NCBI GenBank assembly: GCA_009703055.1
Contig: WLGW01000010.1
Span: 1 to 40,041, forward strand
DNA from: Actinomycetota bacterium
GTDB taxonomy: Bacteria > Actinomycetota > Acidimicrobiia > Acidimicrobiales > Ilumatobacteraceae
Direction of reading: 5' to 3'
DNA: 40,041 bases
Within the stretch, counting starts at the first letter, position 1, and each line of letters begins with the position of its first letter. Below are positions 15,861 through 24,438 of this stretch, piece by piece. The notes beneath the pieces are model-generated. The model did no database searches. It had not been told where the DNA came from and saw only the letters and a list, made by a program, of their open reading frames with translations. The translations under genes and the position numbers were made by a program.

Positions 15861-16760
15861 ATGTATCGAAAGTCATCCATTCATCATTGGGTCGCAGCTC
15901 TAGCCCTCGTTGCCACTTCGGCGGCATGTTCTTCAACCAGTTCTACTAATGCCGCCGTTGAAACAATTCCTACCTTTCCTGACAATGGCAAATCTCAGAG
16001 TGAACTCGTGTCACTTGCAAGCACATTGAAGTCTGTCGACTACTCCAAAATTTCAGAGAGCAGCTGCGGGAAGTATTCACTGATTGTTCAAAGAGACCAA
16101 GTGAGGTTTTACCAGTGGAATGGTAAAACATGGTTAGAGCAGTCTGATCTTCTTGGACAAGATTATGAATCAAATCCCTTTTCAGTTTTATCTGCAGATT
16201 ATTCAAACGATGGTGTTCTTGATTTTTTGGTTTCGTATAACAAGGACGGTCAACAAGGTGGCCACCAATTTGGCAAAATCTTTATGCAAGTCGATTGTGA
16301 ATGGAAGTGGGCAAGATTCAATGGGTCTGAGGATGTTTCAGAGTCGTTAGATCTATTGGCCTATGACAAATCGACTCAGGTTCTTACTGCATGGGATTAC
16401 GGCCCTGAGGGGCGAGCGAATGTCTCCATCACATTCAACTCAGAAACAAAAGAGTTTGATTTAGAGCTCACTGCCGAAGATTCATCGAATAGTGGCTCAA
16501 ATGGAGATGAGTCTCAAAATGCAGGTGAGACAGGAAATCAAAGCCCAACATGCATCTCACTACGAGACTTGTATAACGAAGGTTTTTACACTTCTGATCC
16601 ATATGAATTTGAAGCGGTGATGAACGACGCTGTGTACATCTTGAGGGGTGTCGGCTGGGGGATGATTGCTGATTCGATTGTTAGTTTTACTCTTCAAGGC
16701 CTACGTTCTGCGGCTCTTGGAGGAATCGCCAATTACCTGCGTGCTTACGACTGTGCATAG
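15861..16760 (+). CDS. Lipoprotein with VCBS/FG-GAP-like calcium-loop motif
   Basis: The 299-aa protein has a long lipoprotein signal with lipobox SAAC (C23). After a short linker, residues about 68-210 form a beta-rich domain containing DYSNDGVLDFLVSYN (about 113-127), which matches the Asp-rich calcium loop of VCBS/integrin-alpha repeats. A Ser/Asn/Gly/Glu-rich spacer (about 205-230) leads to a C-terminal domain of about 70 residues with two cysteines (PTCISL and YDCA) and a hydrophobic helix (GVGWGMIADSIVSFTLQGL). Its role is unknown; surface binding is likely. It is followed by another lipoprotein gene on the same strand. Confidence 0.7.
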   Translation: MYRKSSIHHWVAALALVATSAACSSTSSTNAAVETIPTFPDNGKSQSELVSLASTLKSVDYSKISESSCGKYSLIVQRDQVRFYQWNGKTWLEQSDLLGQDYESNPFSVLSADYSNDGVLDFLVSYNKDGQQGGHQFGKIFMQVDCEWKWARFNGSEDVSESLDLLAYDKSTQVLTAWDYGPEGRANVSITFNSETKEFDLELTAEDSSNSGSNGDESQNAGETGNQSPTCISLRDLYNEGFYTSDPYEFEAVMNDAVYILRGVGWGMIADSIVSFTLQGLRSAALGGIANYLRAYDCA

Positions 16761-16794
16761 AGAACGATCACAATCAAGGAGCTCTCGTTTGGTG

Positions 16795-16800
16795 CATGAT
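16795..16800 (+). promoter_or_regulatory. Putative leaderless -10 (CATGAT)
   Basis: CATGAT lies exactly 6 nt before the ATG at 16807 and supports that start over upstream codons in the same frame. Confidence 0.35.
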
Positions 16801-16806
16801 GTATCG

Positions 16807-17364
16807 ATGAAGAAAAAATTGCTAGTCACTTTGGCGGCTTGCGTATCTCTTGCTGCATGTAGTTCAACTGCGTCAGAATCACTCGTCTCGTCAACGTTGC
16901 CTACATCCAGTACTACAACCATCACTGATGTCTCCGAAGAGACCATTCCAATAACCACCTCCACGGTGGCCCCTATTCCCAGGTCCGCACTTCCAAAACT
17001 GGTGGACTGCCCACTTCAAAAAATATCCTCCGACACATCCGAAGTTTTCAAGGAAGTTATTCGTTGTGTCGATGGGTGGGCGGTCGGAATCCCTCAACGC
17101 TTTGTTGAAAAGTTCACTGGTGACACCGATGTGGAAGCTGAATGGATTCTGACGAACAAGCCAGGCAAGTGGACTGTGATGGGTGTCTGCCACATTTACC
17201 ACCCGATGACAGCAACTCTGACCATCTGCAACAACCCGTATAACGACGATGCAGTCGATGACACATTGATCCCACCGATGCCCGTGCAGTGCGTTCTTTG
17301 GTTTGGCGCAAGTCTCTCAGACAAGATTCCAGAGACCGGTTGCCCCGAAGACTCTTACAGTTGA
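16807..17364 (+). CDS. Lipoprotein of the four-cysteine family (paralogue B)
   Basis: The 185-aa protein begins MKKKLLVTLAACVSLAACSS with lipobox LAAC (C18), then a Thr/Ser/Pro linker to about residue 60. The domain follows the family pattern: C68-x18-C87-x3-WA, then a GKWTVMG turn, and at the end VQCVLWFG...PETGC with C162-x16-C179. It is therefore a paralogue of the proteins at 10770 and 24439. The longer frame upstream (to 16666) lies within the preceding gene and would hide the signal peptide, so it was not used. Function unknown; extracellular, membrane-tethered. Confidence 0.75.
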   Translation: MKKKLLVTLAACVSLAACSSTASESLVSSTLPTSSTTTITDVSEETIPITTSTVAPIPRSALPKLVDCPLQKISSDTSEVFKEVIRCVDGWAVGIPQRFVEKFTGDTDVEAEWILTNKPGKWTVMGVCHIYHPMTATLTICNNPYNDDAVDDTLIPPMPVQCVLWFGASLSDKIPETGCPEDSYS

Positions 17365-17422
17365 TTATCTTCGTTTCTTTATGAAATGAAGCTCGCCTGT
17401 CATCGCATTAATCGTCAAGGCG

Positions 17423-17428
17423 TAGCAT
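17423..17428 (+). promoter_or_regulatory. Putative leaderless -10 (TAGCAT)
   Basis: TAGCAT fits TANNNT and is exactly 6 nt before the ATG at 17435. Confidence 0.45.
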
Positions 17429-17434
17429 CAGTTC

Positions 17435-17938
17435 ATGAAGTCACGCTTGTTCCCTATTGCTGCGATTTGCATTAGCTCCTTGCTCATAACGCCAGTGACA
17501 ACCGCGCAGGCAACAAAAGTCCCTTCTGCTACAAAGCAATCTCTTCGCGTAATTGCCATCAGTGATCATTGTGTAGACGAGTTTGATGAAGAAGAAACCA
17601 TCTTTATCAATGAAGGCGATGCCGTCTGCAAAATCACGGTTCAAGTACGTGGCAGAGGAAAGACCAAGAGCAAAGTGCTTTTGCAATACATGGACGATGA
17701 TGAAGGTTGGATTAGCGCGGGCTACAAAGTCCTCACGACAAATGCATCCGGAAAAGCAACCTTCTCACTCGATACCACTTTTCCGAATGAGTACGGCGAT
17801 GACTGCTACGACAACGACAGTTATACACATCGCTTTGCTGTTGCTCGATCGGGTAGGCACAAGGCATTCAAATCTGCAACATTCGATGTCTCCTACACCT
17901 CAAGTGACACGAATCCCGCTTGCAGCTACGAGGAATAA
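17435..17938 (+). CDS. Small secreted beta-sandwich protein, unknown
   Basis: The 167-aa protein has a classical signal peptide cut after TTAQA (about residue 26). The mature part looks like one Ig-like domain: LRVIAISDHCVDEFDEEET, VCKITVQVRGRGKTKSKVLLQY, and NASGKATFSLDTTF, typical of bacterial extracellular beta-sandwiches. Four cysteines (in DHCV, AVCK, DDCY and PACSY) suggest two disulphides. Acidic patches (DEFDEEE, DDDEG, EYGDDCYDND) could bind calcium. No enzyme motif is seen. It is 12 nt upstream of the next lipoprotein gene, probably the same transcript. Confidence 0.68.
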   Translation: MKSRLFPIAAICISSLLITPVTTAQATKVPSATKQSLRVIAISDHCVDEFDEEETIFINEGDAVCKITVQVRGRGKTKSKVLLQYMDDDEGWISAGYKVLTTNASGKATFSLDTTFPNEYGDDCYDNDSYTHRFAVARSGRHKAFKSATFDVSYTSSDTNPACSYEE

Positions 17939-17950
17939 GCAAGAGATGTC

Positions 17951-19318
17951 ATGAAACGTCTTGTCATTGGATTGATCTGCGCAGTTCTGCTCGCCGCATG
18001 TGCAGGTAATGCCACTGAATCACGCGATTCTATTTCGCCCCAAACCAGCACGACATCGACGACTGATCCCAACAACCCGCTTGGATGTCCTGAGGATGGG
18101 ATCAATTATGGGTGCCCCACCGGGCCACTTGATACGACCCCAGATATCCCCGACGACGTTCTTTCCACGTCTTGCGAGAAAGTCAGAGCGACCAAACCTG
18201 ACAAGGTTGAGTACGAACCATTCGATTCACCAGGAATCATCACTACATCGCTTGCAATTGATTCCGATGGAAACAAAGTAATTGGCGGGTTGATGAGCGA
18301 TGTTCATGACTTTGAACCCTCAACCAAAATCAAGTCCGTGGGCATTGCAGGACGAACCTTTGAGTTCATCGCCAAGTTTGACGCGGAATCACAATTTCAA
18401 TGGATCCGCTGTTTCGGACAATCAAGCCCTATGCACTGGTATCGAGGAATCACCGTTGACGTAGATCGTCTTGGCAATGTGTATGCATGCGATTCGAAAC
18501 TGAGGAAGTTCACACCACAAGGCAAGCTCATGTGGGAAATGAACAGATCAGTCGAAAAAATTGTGACTTGCAAGACAAATCTGGCTGGAAACACTCTTGT
18601 GCAAGGCGAGACCACTCTGATGGTCGATTCCACTGGCAAAAAGAAATGGTCGATGAAGGGAACGTACTTTTCCTCTTTCTCCTCTCCGCGCGGCAAGAAA
18701 CTTTTCGCGGCCAGCAACACCGAATTGACCCAACTCACGACTTCTGGGAAAATGATTTGGTCAATCAAGTTTCAACGACGTAACGACATCGGTGCAAATG
18801 GCGTTCACATTGGTGCCGGAGATGAATTCCCTACAGAGAAGATTGGTCTTGCAACAGATACTGAAGGTAACGCCCTAGTCGCTATTCCTCTGAATAAATC
18901 AAATGACTTTGACCCGTCCGCAAAAACGAAGATGATTCGCCCGTACTGGATTCAAGACTTGGTCCTTGCGAAATACTCTCCGCAGGGCGCATTGCTGTGG
19001 GCCAACAAGTTGCGTATTCCTGGTGTGAAACTAAAGACCACAATGCGATTTGTTGATGGGTTTGATATTTCTATTCTTCCCACCGGCGAATTCATTGTCC
19101 TGGGTGGAGCGAGGACACAGTCGTATGCAAATCGAAACCGTCTCTTCCTGGCCCGATTCACGCCCGACGGAATTCAGAAGAAGTTTGAGTGGCTGTACCA
19201 GTACAACTCCTTCGTACATCAGTTGGGTCACGAGTTGGAAACTACTGAGAACGGTCAAGTTTTCGTGACATCAGAGTTTCAGGAAAACGCACCATTCCTC
19301 ATCAGTCCAACTAGTTAA
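17951..19318 (+). CDS. Lipoprotein with SBBP/PQQ-like beta-propeller
   Basis: The 455-aa protein has lipobox LAAC (C17), a Thr/Ser linker and Cys-containing segments CPEDGINYGCP. Residues about 95-440 show repeated blade-like units of the form LAIDSDGNKVIGG, VDVDRLGNVYACDSKLRKFTPQGKLMW, LTTSGKMIWSIKF and LATDTEGNALVAIPLNKSNDFDP, resembling SBBP/PQQ-type beta-propellers. The N-terminal blade (DVHDFEPSTKIKSV) and a later blade (KSNDFDPSAKTKMI) are clearly related, showing internal duplication. No catalytic motif is present; it is probably a cell-surface binding or structural protein. Confidence 0.7.
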   Translation: MKRLVIGLICAVLLAACAGNATESRDSISPQTSTTSTTDPNNPLGCPEDGINYGCPTGPLDTTPDIPDDVLSTSCEKVRATKPDKVEYEPFDSPGIITTSLAIDSDGNKVIGGLMSDVHDFEPSTKIKSVGIAGRTFEFIAKFDAESQFQWIRCFGQSSPMHWYRGITVDVDRLGNVYACDSKLRKFTPQGKLMWEMNRSVEKIVTCKTNLAGNTLVQGETTLMVDSTGKKKWSMKGTYFSSFSSPRGKKLFAASNTELTQLTTSGKMIWSIKFQRRNDIGANGVHIGAGDEFPTEKIGLATDTEGNALVAIPLNKSNDFDPSAKTKMIRPYWIQDLVLAKYSPQGALLWANKLRIPGVKLKTTMRFVDGFDISILPTGEFIVLGGARTQSYANRNRLFLARFTPDGIQKKFEWLYQYNSFVHQLGHELETTENGQVFVTSEFQENAPFLISPTS

Positions 19319-19334
19319 CAACAGCAGTTTGTGG

Positions 19335-19340
19335 CACAAT
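19335..19340 (+). promoter_or_regulatory. Putative leaderless -10 (CACAAT) for the TetR gene
   Basis: CACAAT is exactly 6 nt before the ATG at 19347, favouring this start over the TTG at 19329. Confidence 0.35.
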
Positions 19341-19346
19341 GAGCAA

Positions 19347-19982
19347 ATGAGCGAGAAAGTTGGTCAAACGCGTAAGAACGCCAATGGCCTTTCGACTGTA
19401 GAGACTCTGATTCGTTATGGCGTTGAGGAACTGCAACGCAACGGCTCTATCAATTTCAATCTTGAGAATGTTCTGCGTGAATCCGGAGTCGCTCGCGGTT
19501 CCTTGTATCACCACTTCGGAAGTCGTCACGGTCTGATCTCACATTGTGAAGCTCATCTCCTCAAGCAAACATTGAAATCAGAGAACGAACTGATCCGAGT
19601 TCTCATTGAGTCGGGTAAAGATGGCGAGGAGCTCTTTGCCATGTTGAGCTCCATCATTCTTTCGTTGGGTTCCGATGCGATGACGGATCAACGAGGCCGA
19701 CGTATTCGAACATTGGCAGCTGCAGTTGAAGACCCTGCGTTGCGCGAAATGCTGGCTGAATCACAGACAAAGGGCTCTGAATTTCTCGCAGAGTCTTATG
19801 AGTTAGCAAAGCAAAAAGGATTCATTAATCCGATTGTTGACACCAAAACTGTGGCTTATCTCACACAGGCCATGTTCTTGGGCCGGGTTCTTGTTGACAT
19901 CACCGATGATGCCGAATTGTCTAATGCAGTCAACGAGGCCATTGTTCTTGTGCTCAAAACCCTCATGAATCCTCAGAGGTAG
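19347..19982 (+). CDS. TetR/AcrR-family transcriptional regulator
   Basis: The 211-aa protein has the TetR N-terminal DNA-binding domain: an initial helix (ETLIRYGVEELQRNG) and the helix-turn-helix LENVLRESGVARGSLYHHFGSRHGLI (about 39-64), with the hallmark SLYHHF. The rest is an all-helical ligand/dimer domain (AMLSSIILSLGSDAM, RIRTLAAAVEDPALREML), as in regulators that control efflux or stress genes. Two palindromes of the same type, TAGAT-N4-ATCTA, lie directly downstream, between this gene and the secreted-protein gene at 20044. It probably represses that gene. It is the only DNA-binding regulator in the 12.8-28 kb exported-protein region. Confidence 0.85.
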   Translation: MSEKVGQTRKNANGLSTVETLIRYGVEELQRNGSINFNLENVLRESGVARGSLYHHFGSRHGLISHCEAHLLKQTLKSENELIRVLIESGKDGEELFAMLSSIILSLGSDAMTDQRGRRIRTLAAAVEDPALREMLAESQTKGSEFLAESYELAKQKGFINPIVDTKTVAYLTQAMFLGRVLVDITDDAELSNAVNEAIVLVLKTLMNPQR

Positions 19983-19985
19983 TAC

Positions 19986-19999
19986 TAGATAGTCATCTA
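19986..19999. promoter_or_regulatory. Operator half-length palindrome TAGAT-N4-ATCTA (site 1)
   Basis: TAGAT (19986-19990) and ATCTA (19995-19999) are inverted around AGTC. It shares both half-sites with the longer palindrome 31 bp downstream, about three helical turns away. Likely a secondary site for the TetR protein encoded just upstream. Confidence 0.55.
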
Positions 20000-20011
20000 A
20001 TTCTCAGATAT

Positions 20012-20035
20012 ATTTCTAGATAATTATCTAGAAAT
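20012..20035. promoter_or_regulatory. 24-bp perfect palindrome, probable TetR operator (site 2)
   Basis: The arms ATTTCTAGATAA (20012-20023) and TTATCTAGAAAT (20024-20035) are perfect inverted repeats. The centre TAGATAATTATCTA matches site 1. It ends 8 nt before the ATG at 20044, so a bound repressor would cover the promoter. Size and symmetry fit a TetR-family operator. Confidence 0.7.
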
Positions 20036-20043
20036 GAGTCCTG

Positions 20044-22998
20044 ATGAAGTCCCGATTTAGTCGTCTCCTTGGCGTTGCACTCCTTGCCACCACCGTTCTT
20101 GTCACACAGACATCTGCTGCACATGCCACAACACCATCACCGTTCGACGCGAGTTTCGGTTCAAACGGCTTGGCATCATTTGAGATTCCACTCCAGCGAT
20201 CCGAATCAATGGCCAAAGACATCATTACTGGTGCAAACGGAAACTTTCTTGTTCTTTACCAAGCCGAGGGTGGCAACGAATACGACACAGCAATAATTGG
20301 TAAGTACTCGTCAAGTGGTTCGCCAGACACTCAGTTTGGCATCAACGGGCGCACTGCTCCGCTCAGAATCAAAGGAGCAAACTTCGCCCTGCAATCCAAT
20401 GGAAAGATTCTTCTCACTGGATTTGAGGACATCAACAATGAAAGAAACATAGTCGTCTATCGCTTTACGGCGAACGGAATCATTGATGCAACATTTTCAA
20501 CTAGAGGCTCATACAAACTGCCACCATTCCCTGGTCAAGACATATTTGACCAGGAGATATTGATTGACATCAACAACGCTGACGGAACAATTCATCTGGG
20601 ATTTCAGATGCAAACCGTGTCAGGAGGTAATGCCACCTTTTTCTTCGTCACTCTGAATTCCACTGGCTACGTTGATGAGGACTGGGGCATTAACGGTGCA
20701 CGAGAAGTCATCCCCGTGCCAGACGGCGCACCCACATGGTCCGCACTCAACGCCATAAAAGTCCTCAGTGACGGATCCCTTCTCGGCATTGGAGCAGCAT
20801 GGAACGGTAGCGGTTCACGGGTGTTAGTGCTGACAAAGATTGACGTTGACGGTTATCTTGATACAACGTTTGATGGAGCATCGAACGGTAATGGCATTGT
20901 CTTTATTCAATTTGCATCGGAATCAGACGCCATTCTCACGGCAGCATTAGTTTTGCAAAATGACCATCTGGTTGTTGCTGGTGTTGTCGGCACATATGCA
21001 ACTGGACCTTGGTACTACGGCATCGCGAAAATTCTTAGCGACGGAACAGCCGATACGTCATTCGGGTCGAATGGATTCGCCTTGAGTACCTTGCAAGCTC
21101 CAGTGGATCAACCTTCCACAAAGCGCCTGCACGTGCAATCTGGCGGACAATACGTCTTCTCCATTAACTCCGGGACAACCGCCGGCTTTATGCGTGTTGA
21201 GTCAAACGGAACTTTCAGCAGCTCACCGAATTGTTCTCAATGTTTATGGACAGGAGAAAATGATGGTGCGCGAGCCCTATCACTGACTGTTCAATCAGAC
21301 AACAAAATTGTTGTAGCTGGATCATTGCGCACTCAGGGGGATTCAGTTCTTCGACGTTTCACTGCAAGTGGATCAGCAGATGGCTCATTCAGCAATCTTT
21401 CTATTGAATTTCGTTATGAAAAGTGGTCGTCAAATGCCATCGGCAGCAAACCTCAGCCAGACGGTTCAATCATCACCGTGGGTGGTGCATGGGTTCGGCG
21501 AGACTGGGACGAGATAACACGAGCGGCAATTTTCAAATTCACAGCCACTGGCGCAGCCGACACATCGTTTGGTTTAGGTGGATATCAACTTTTGTCTCCG
21601 CCCACTGATGATTATTCGATCGACATCGTTGACTTTGTCATTCAGCCCGATGGAAAAACTGTTGTCCTTGGAACAGGTCGTGACAACAACTCGACCAACC
21701 AAACCATCATGATGTGGCGAGTCAACGCCAATGGAACATTGGACAACACCTTTGGAACCAACGGAGCCATCATTACCTCTGATGGGACATACGACTTGGA
21801 GCCATACTCACTCCTCTTGACCGACAATGGCAAGTTCATTATCCCTGTCACGCGGTTTCAAAACTGGGTAGGTGCATCGTGGACATATCGATACACCTCA
21901 TCTGGTCAGTTGGATCCGTCGTACACCGATGCTGCAAACTTCGCTGGTGGTGTTCCAATTGTCATCGGCGATGGAGAAGGCAGCATTCACGTTGGAGCTC
22001 ACGCTTCAAACGGGTCCATCTACGTCGCAGGAGACACCAATATAAATAGTCAGTCACAAACCTATGTTGCCCGAATTTTGCCGAATGGCTCACTGGACTC
22101 TTCGTTTTCCGGCGGTTTCAAGTCTTGGCCAACACAATCACAAACACTTCCTGGGTACATCAATAGAATCCATGTGGACGACCAATCTCGAATTGTTCTT
22201 CTTGGTACAACCCAGACGCAGAATGTTCTTGCTCGGCTAGACGCAACTGGAACTTTCGATACAACTCTTAACGGCAGTGGTTCTCTTGTTTTCTTCTATC
22301 AAGATCCAGCACAAATAGATGATGAGGACGCAGAGGATCTCATGCCATTCAATGGTGGTTACATCATTGTTGGGGGCGGCGACTCCAATCGACCACGGAT
22401 GCGAGACCTCAATTATTCAGGTATCGCTCGCACGACTTTGAACGGAAGTCTTGATCAATCGTTTGGCACAAACGGAATTCTCCTGCCGTTTCCACAGTCA
22501 GAGACATATTTCCTAGACATTGCAGCACTGCCTGATGGCGCGAGTCTCATCACTGGCTACGTGATTGAGAATGACGAAGAGAAGATGCTTTTGGTCAAAA
22601 TTCCTTCGTTAACACCAACTCCTATTGCCCCACCAACCACCACACCACCCCCAGCCTCAAATCCTGTTGTGGCGATTCCACCAACCACCACACCACCCCC
22701 AGCCTCAAATCCAGTTATGGCGATTCCACCAACCACCACAATTCCTGTTGTTGTTTCATCTGTGGACGAGCCCATCAAGCTCGTTGTCACAGTGTCTCAA
22801 GCTGTCATTCTGAAGAGAGCCAAGGTCACGGTTCCGAAGGCCGGCAAGGTGTCATTGAAGTCAACAACGCCAAAAGTCTGCAAAGTCGTGAAGGCAAGAG
22901 TTCAAGCGGTAAATACCGGGACGTGTCGCATCAGTATCACTGTGACAACATCTGCAAAAAAGAGGTCAACCAAAACATTGTCATTCAAGGTGACATAG
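20044..22998 (+). CDS. Large secreted delta-60-repeat protein with C-terminal Cys-pair module
   Basis: The 984-aa protein has a signal peptide ending at about AAHA (residue 28). Residues 33-850 hold many units of the delta-60/DUF5122 type, with the recurring pattern LDTTFGTNG (seen as SPDTQFGINGR, ADTSFGSNGF, LDNTFGTNGA and LDQSFGTNGI) preceded by QPDGKTVVLG-like strands; such repeats form beta-propellers. A Pro/Thr linker made of a duplicated 16-residue unit (PPTTTPPPASNPV) follows. The last 50 residues hold C946-x14-C961 and a Lys-rich end. The probable TetR operator lies just upstream. Likely a long surface-exposed binding or adhesion protein; no enzyme motif is seen. Confidence 0.82.
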   Translation: MKSRFSRLLGVALLATTVLVTQTSAAHATTPSPFDASFGSNGLASFEIPLQRSESMAKDIITGANGNFLVLYQAEGGNEYDTAIIGKYSSSGSPDTQFGINGRTAPLRIKGANFALQSNGKILLTGFEDINNERNIVVYRFTANGIIDATFSTRGSYKLPPFPGQDIFDQEILIDINNADGTIHLGFQMQTVSGGNATFFFVTLNSTGYVDEDWGINGAREVIPVPDGAPTWSALNAIKVLSDGSLLGIGAAWNGSGSRVLVLTKIDVDGYLDTTFDGASNGNGIVFIQFASESDAILTAALVLQNDHLVVAGVVGTYATGPWYYGIAKILSDGTADTSFGSNGFALSTLQAPVDQPSTKRLHVQSGGQYVFSINSGTTAGFMRVESNGTFSSSPNCSQCLWTGENDGARALSLTVQSDNKIVVAGSLRTQGDSVLRRFTASGSADGSFSNLSIEFRYEKWSSNAIGSKPQPDGSIITVGGAWVRRDWDEITRAAIFKFTATGAADTSFGLGGYQLLSPPTDDYSIDIVDFVIQPDGKTVVLGTGRDNNSTNQTIMMWRVNANGTLDNTFGTNGAIITSDGTYDLEPYSLLLTDNGKFIIPVTRFQNWVGASWTYRYTSSGQLDPSYTDAANFAGGVPIVIGDGEGSIHVGAHASNGSIYVAGDTNINSQSQTYVARILPNGSLDSSFSGGFKSWPTQSQTLPGYINRIHVDDQSRIVLLGTTQTQNVLARLDATGTFDTTLNGSGSLVFFYQDPAQIDDEDAEDLMPFNGGYIIVGGGDSNRPRMRDLNYSGIARTTLNGSLDQSFGTNGILLPFPQSETYFLDIAALPDGASLITGYVIENDEEKMLLVKIPSLTPTPIAPPTTTPPPASNPVVAIPPTTTPPPASNPVMAIPPTTTIPVVVSSVDEPIKLVVTVSQAVILKRAKVTVPKAGKVSLKSTTPKVCKVVKARVQAVNTGTCRISITVTTSAKKRSTKTLSFKVT
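22630..22740 (+). repeat. 48-bp tandem repeat in Pro/Thr linker
   Basis: A 48-bp unit starting CCACCAACCACCACACCACC occurs at 22630-22677 and 22678-22725 with only a few differences (CTGTTG versus CAGTTA) and continues partially to 22740. It encodes PPTTTPPPASNPVVAI-type linker units. The near identity implies recent duplication and possible length variation. Confidence 0.8.
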
Positions 22999-23110
22999 CA
23001 AAATCGAGTTACGCGATCATTGAGTAAATCTCTACATTGCGCACAGTGACCCAGTCTGCGCCCGGCGCAACAGCTCCCCTCGTCAGACCACCCCCTCGGC
23101 ACTTGGACTG

Positions 23111-23134
23111 AGAAATGAATAGATATTCATTTCT
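23111..23134. promoter_or_regulatory. 24-bp palindrome upstream of the glycine-rich protein gene
   Basis: AGAAATGAATA (23111-23121) and TATTCATTTCT (23124-23134) are perfect inverted repeats around GA. It lies 16 nt before the ATG at 23151, just ahead of the TAGATT hexamer. It is probably a repressor-binding site; its sequence differs from the TAGAT-type operator at 20012. Confidence 0.55.
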
Positions 23135-23138
23135 GAGT

Positions 23139-23144
23139 TAGATT
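23139..23144 (+). promoter_or_regulatory. Putative leaderless -10 (TAGATT)
   Basis: TAGATT fits TANNNT and is exactly 6 nt before the ATG at 23151. Confidence 0.45.
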
Positions 23145-23150
23145 CACGAA

Positions 23151-24410
23151 ATGACAAAGACTCGTCGACTTTCTCTGGGCATCACCATTCTCTTCATGGG
23201 TGTCTTTGTTTCCAGTGAAGTCATCTCACAAGTACCCGCAGCTCTCGCCTCCGACACAACAGAGACATTTTCGTTCACCGGGACAGACTCCACATTCACG
23301 GTTCCTGCAGGAGTCACTTCTCTCAGCGTTGCGCTCTCGGGCGCTCAAGGCGGAATCGCTGCTATCAATGCCATCGGAACTCCTGGTCGGGGTGGTTTCA
23401 TCGCAGTCAACATTCCAGTGACTACTGGAGAAACTTTCAAGATTGTCGTTGGTGGTCAAGGACAAGGATTCACATTTGACCCTCCTATTGGTGTGGTTCC
23501 AGGTGGGTGGCCAAACGGTGGAGCAGGTTCAATCGGATCGCTTGATCCTCGGGGATTTGGTACTGGTGGTGGCGGATCAACAGCGATTTATCGCACGACG
23601 AACAATGTCGACACTCTCATTGTCGTAGCTGGCGGCGGTGGCGGCCATGACTTTTACTTCGGTGGAGCAGGCGGCATTACGGGGGAAAATTCATTGAGTA
23701 ACCCTGTCCCATTCGACATTATTAGTGAAGCGTCTGGTGGAACAGGTTCCGCAGGTGGCGCAGGTGCATGTTTTGATGATGACATCGATGCTCCTATCTC
23801 AGTGGTGTGCAGTGAAAGCGGTACATCAATGCAAGGCGGCTCCGCACACGTGTCATACGGAGGTTCTGGTGGCGGTGGTGGCTACTTCGGTGGCGGTGCA
23901 GGAATCACCAAAGGAAGTGGTTCCGGCGGATCATCGTGGTGGAACAATTCACTTGCGACAAAAACCAGTGATCTTTCTGGTGTCAGGAGTGGTAACGGTG
24001 AACTCAGCATCACGTACTCCGTTGCAGCGTCTACCACTACCCCATCTACGTCAACTTCAAGTACCGCACCAGTTGGCACAACTCCTCCTGCAACCATTCC
24101 ACCAGTTGTTACAACTCCTGCCACAACATCTCCACCACAATCCATCGGAATTACAGGTCAACAAAAGTTGTGTTCAGTGCGACGCGGAAAGTCCATTACT
24201 CGCACTTGCATTTCAACAAATGCGAAAATCACAATCCCATCAACGTCCAAGGTGGTCATCAGAGTTGCTGCATCATCCAGCAAAATCTGCAGAGTTTCTG
24301 GTGCCTCAGTAAAAACTCTCAAGATAGGAACATGTTCTGTGTCATTGACGGTCACACCCAAAAAAGGGAAAGCAAAGACCTATAAAACAAAAGTAACTGT
24401 TCTCAAATAA
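23151..24410 (+). CDS. Secreted glycine-rich protein with C-terminal Cys-pair module
   Basis: The 419-aa protein has a signal peptide cut near PAALAS (about residue 34). The domain begins FSFTGTDSTFTVPAGVTSLSV, followed by glycine-rich strands (GGQGQGF, GTGGGGSTAIY, VVAGGGGGHDFYFGGAGG, GGSGGGGGYFGGGAG) up to about residue 290. This is the bacterial glycine-rich domain that resembles the Gly-rich region of ALK-type receptors. A Thr/Ser/Pro linker (about 298-335) leads to a basic end with C380-x14-C395, the module also seen at 12861, 20044, 25347 and 36338. Probably a cell-surface or matrix protein; no enzyme motif. Confidence 0.8.
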   Translation: MTKTRRLSLGITILFMGVFVSSEVISQVPAALASDTTETFSFTGTDSTFTVPAGVTSLSVALSGAQGGIAAINAIGTPGRGGFIAVNIPVTTGETFKIVVGGQGQGFTFDPPIGVVPGGWPNGGAGSIGSLDPRGFGTGGGGSTAIYRTTNNVDTLIVVAGGGGGHDFYFGGAGGITGENSLSNPVPFDIISEASGGTGSAGGAGACFDDDIDAPISVVCSESGTSMQGGSAHVSYGGSGGGGGYFGGGAGITKGSGSGGSSWWNNSLATKTSDLSGVRSGNGELSITYSVAASTTTPSTSTSSTAPVGTTPPATIPPVVTTPATTSPPQSIGITGQQKLCSVRRGKSITRTCISTNAKITIPSTSKVVIRVAASSSKICRVSGASVKTLKIGTCSVSLTVTPKKGKAKTYKTKVTVLK

Positions 24411-24426
24411 TCCTTACTTTGCTCGG

Positions 24427-24432
24427 CAGAAT
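24427..24432 (+). promoter_or_regulatory. Putative leaderless -10 (CAGAAT)
   Basis: CAGAAT is exactly 6 nt before the GTG at 24439. Confidence 0.35.
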
Positions 24433-24438
24433 GAATCC

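Noticed and set aside
22557-22790. Minus-strand frame with repeated GGVVVGG-like units
   Set aside because: It is the reverse reading of the plus-strand Pro/Thr linker repeat, with no start signal or independent support.
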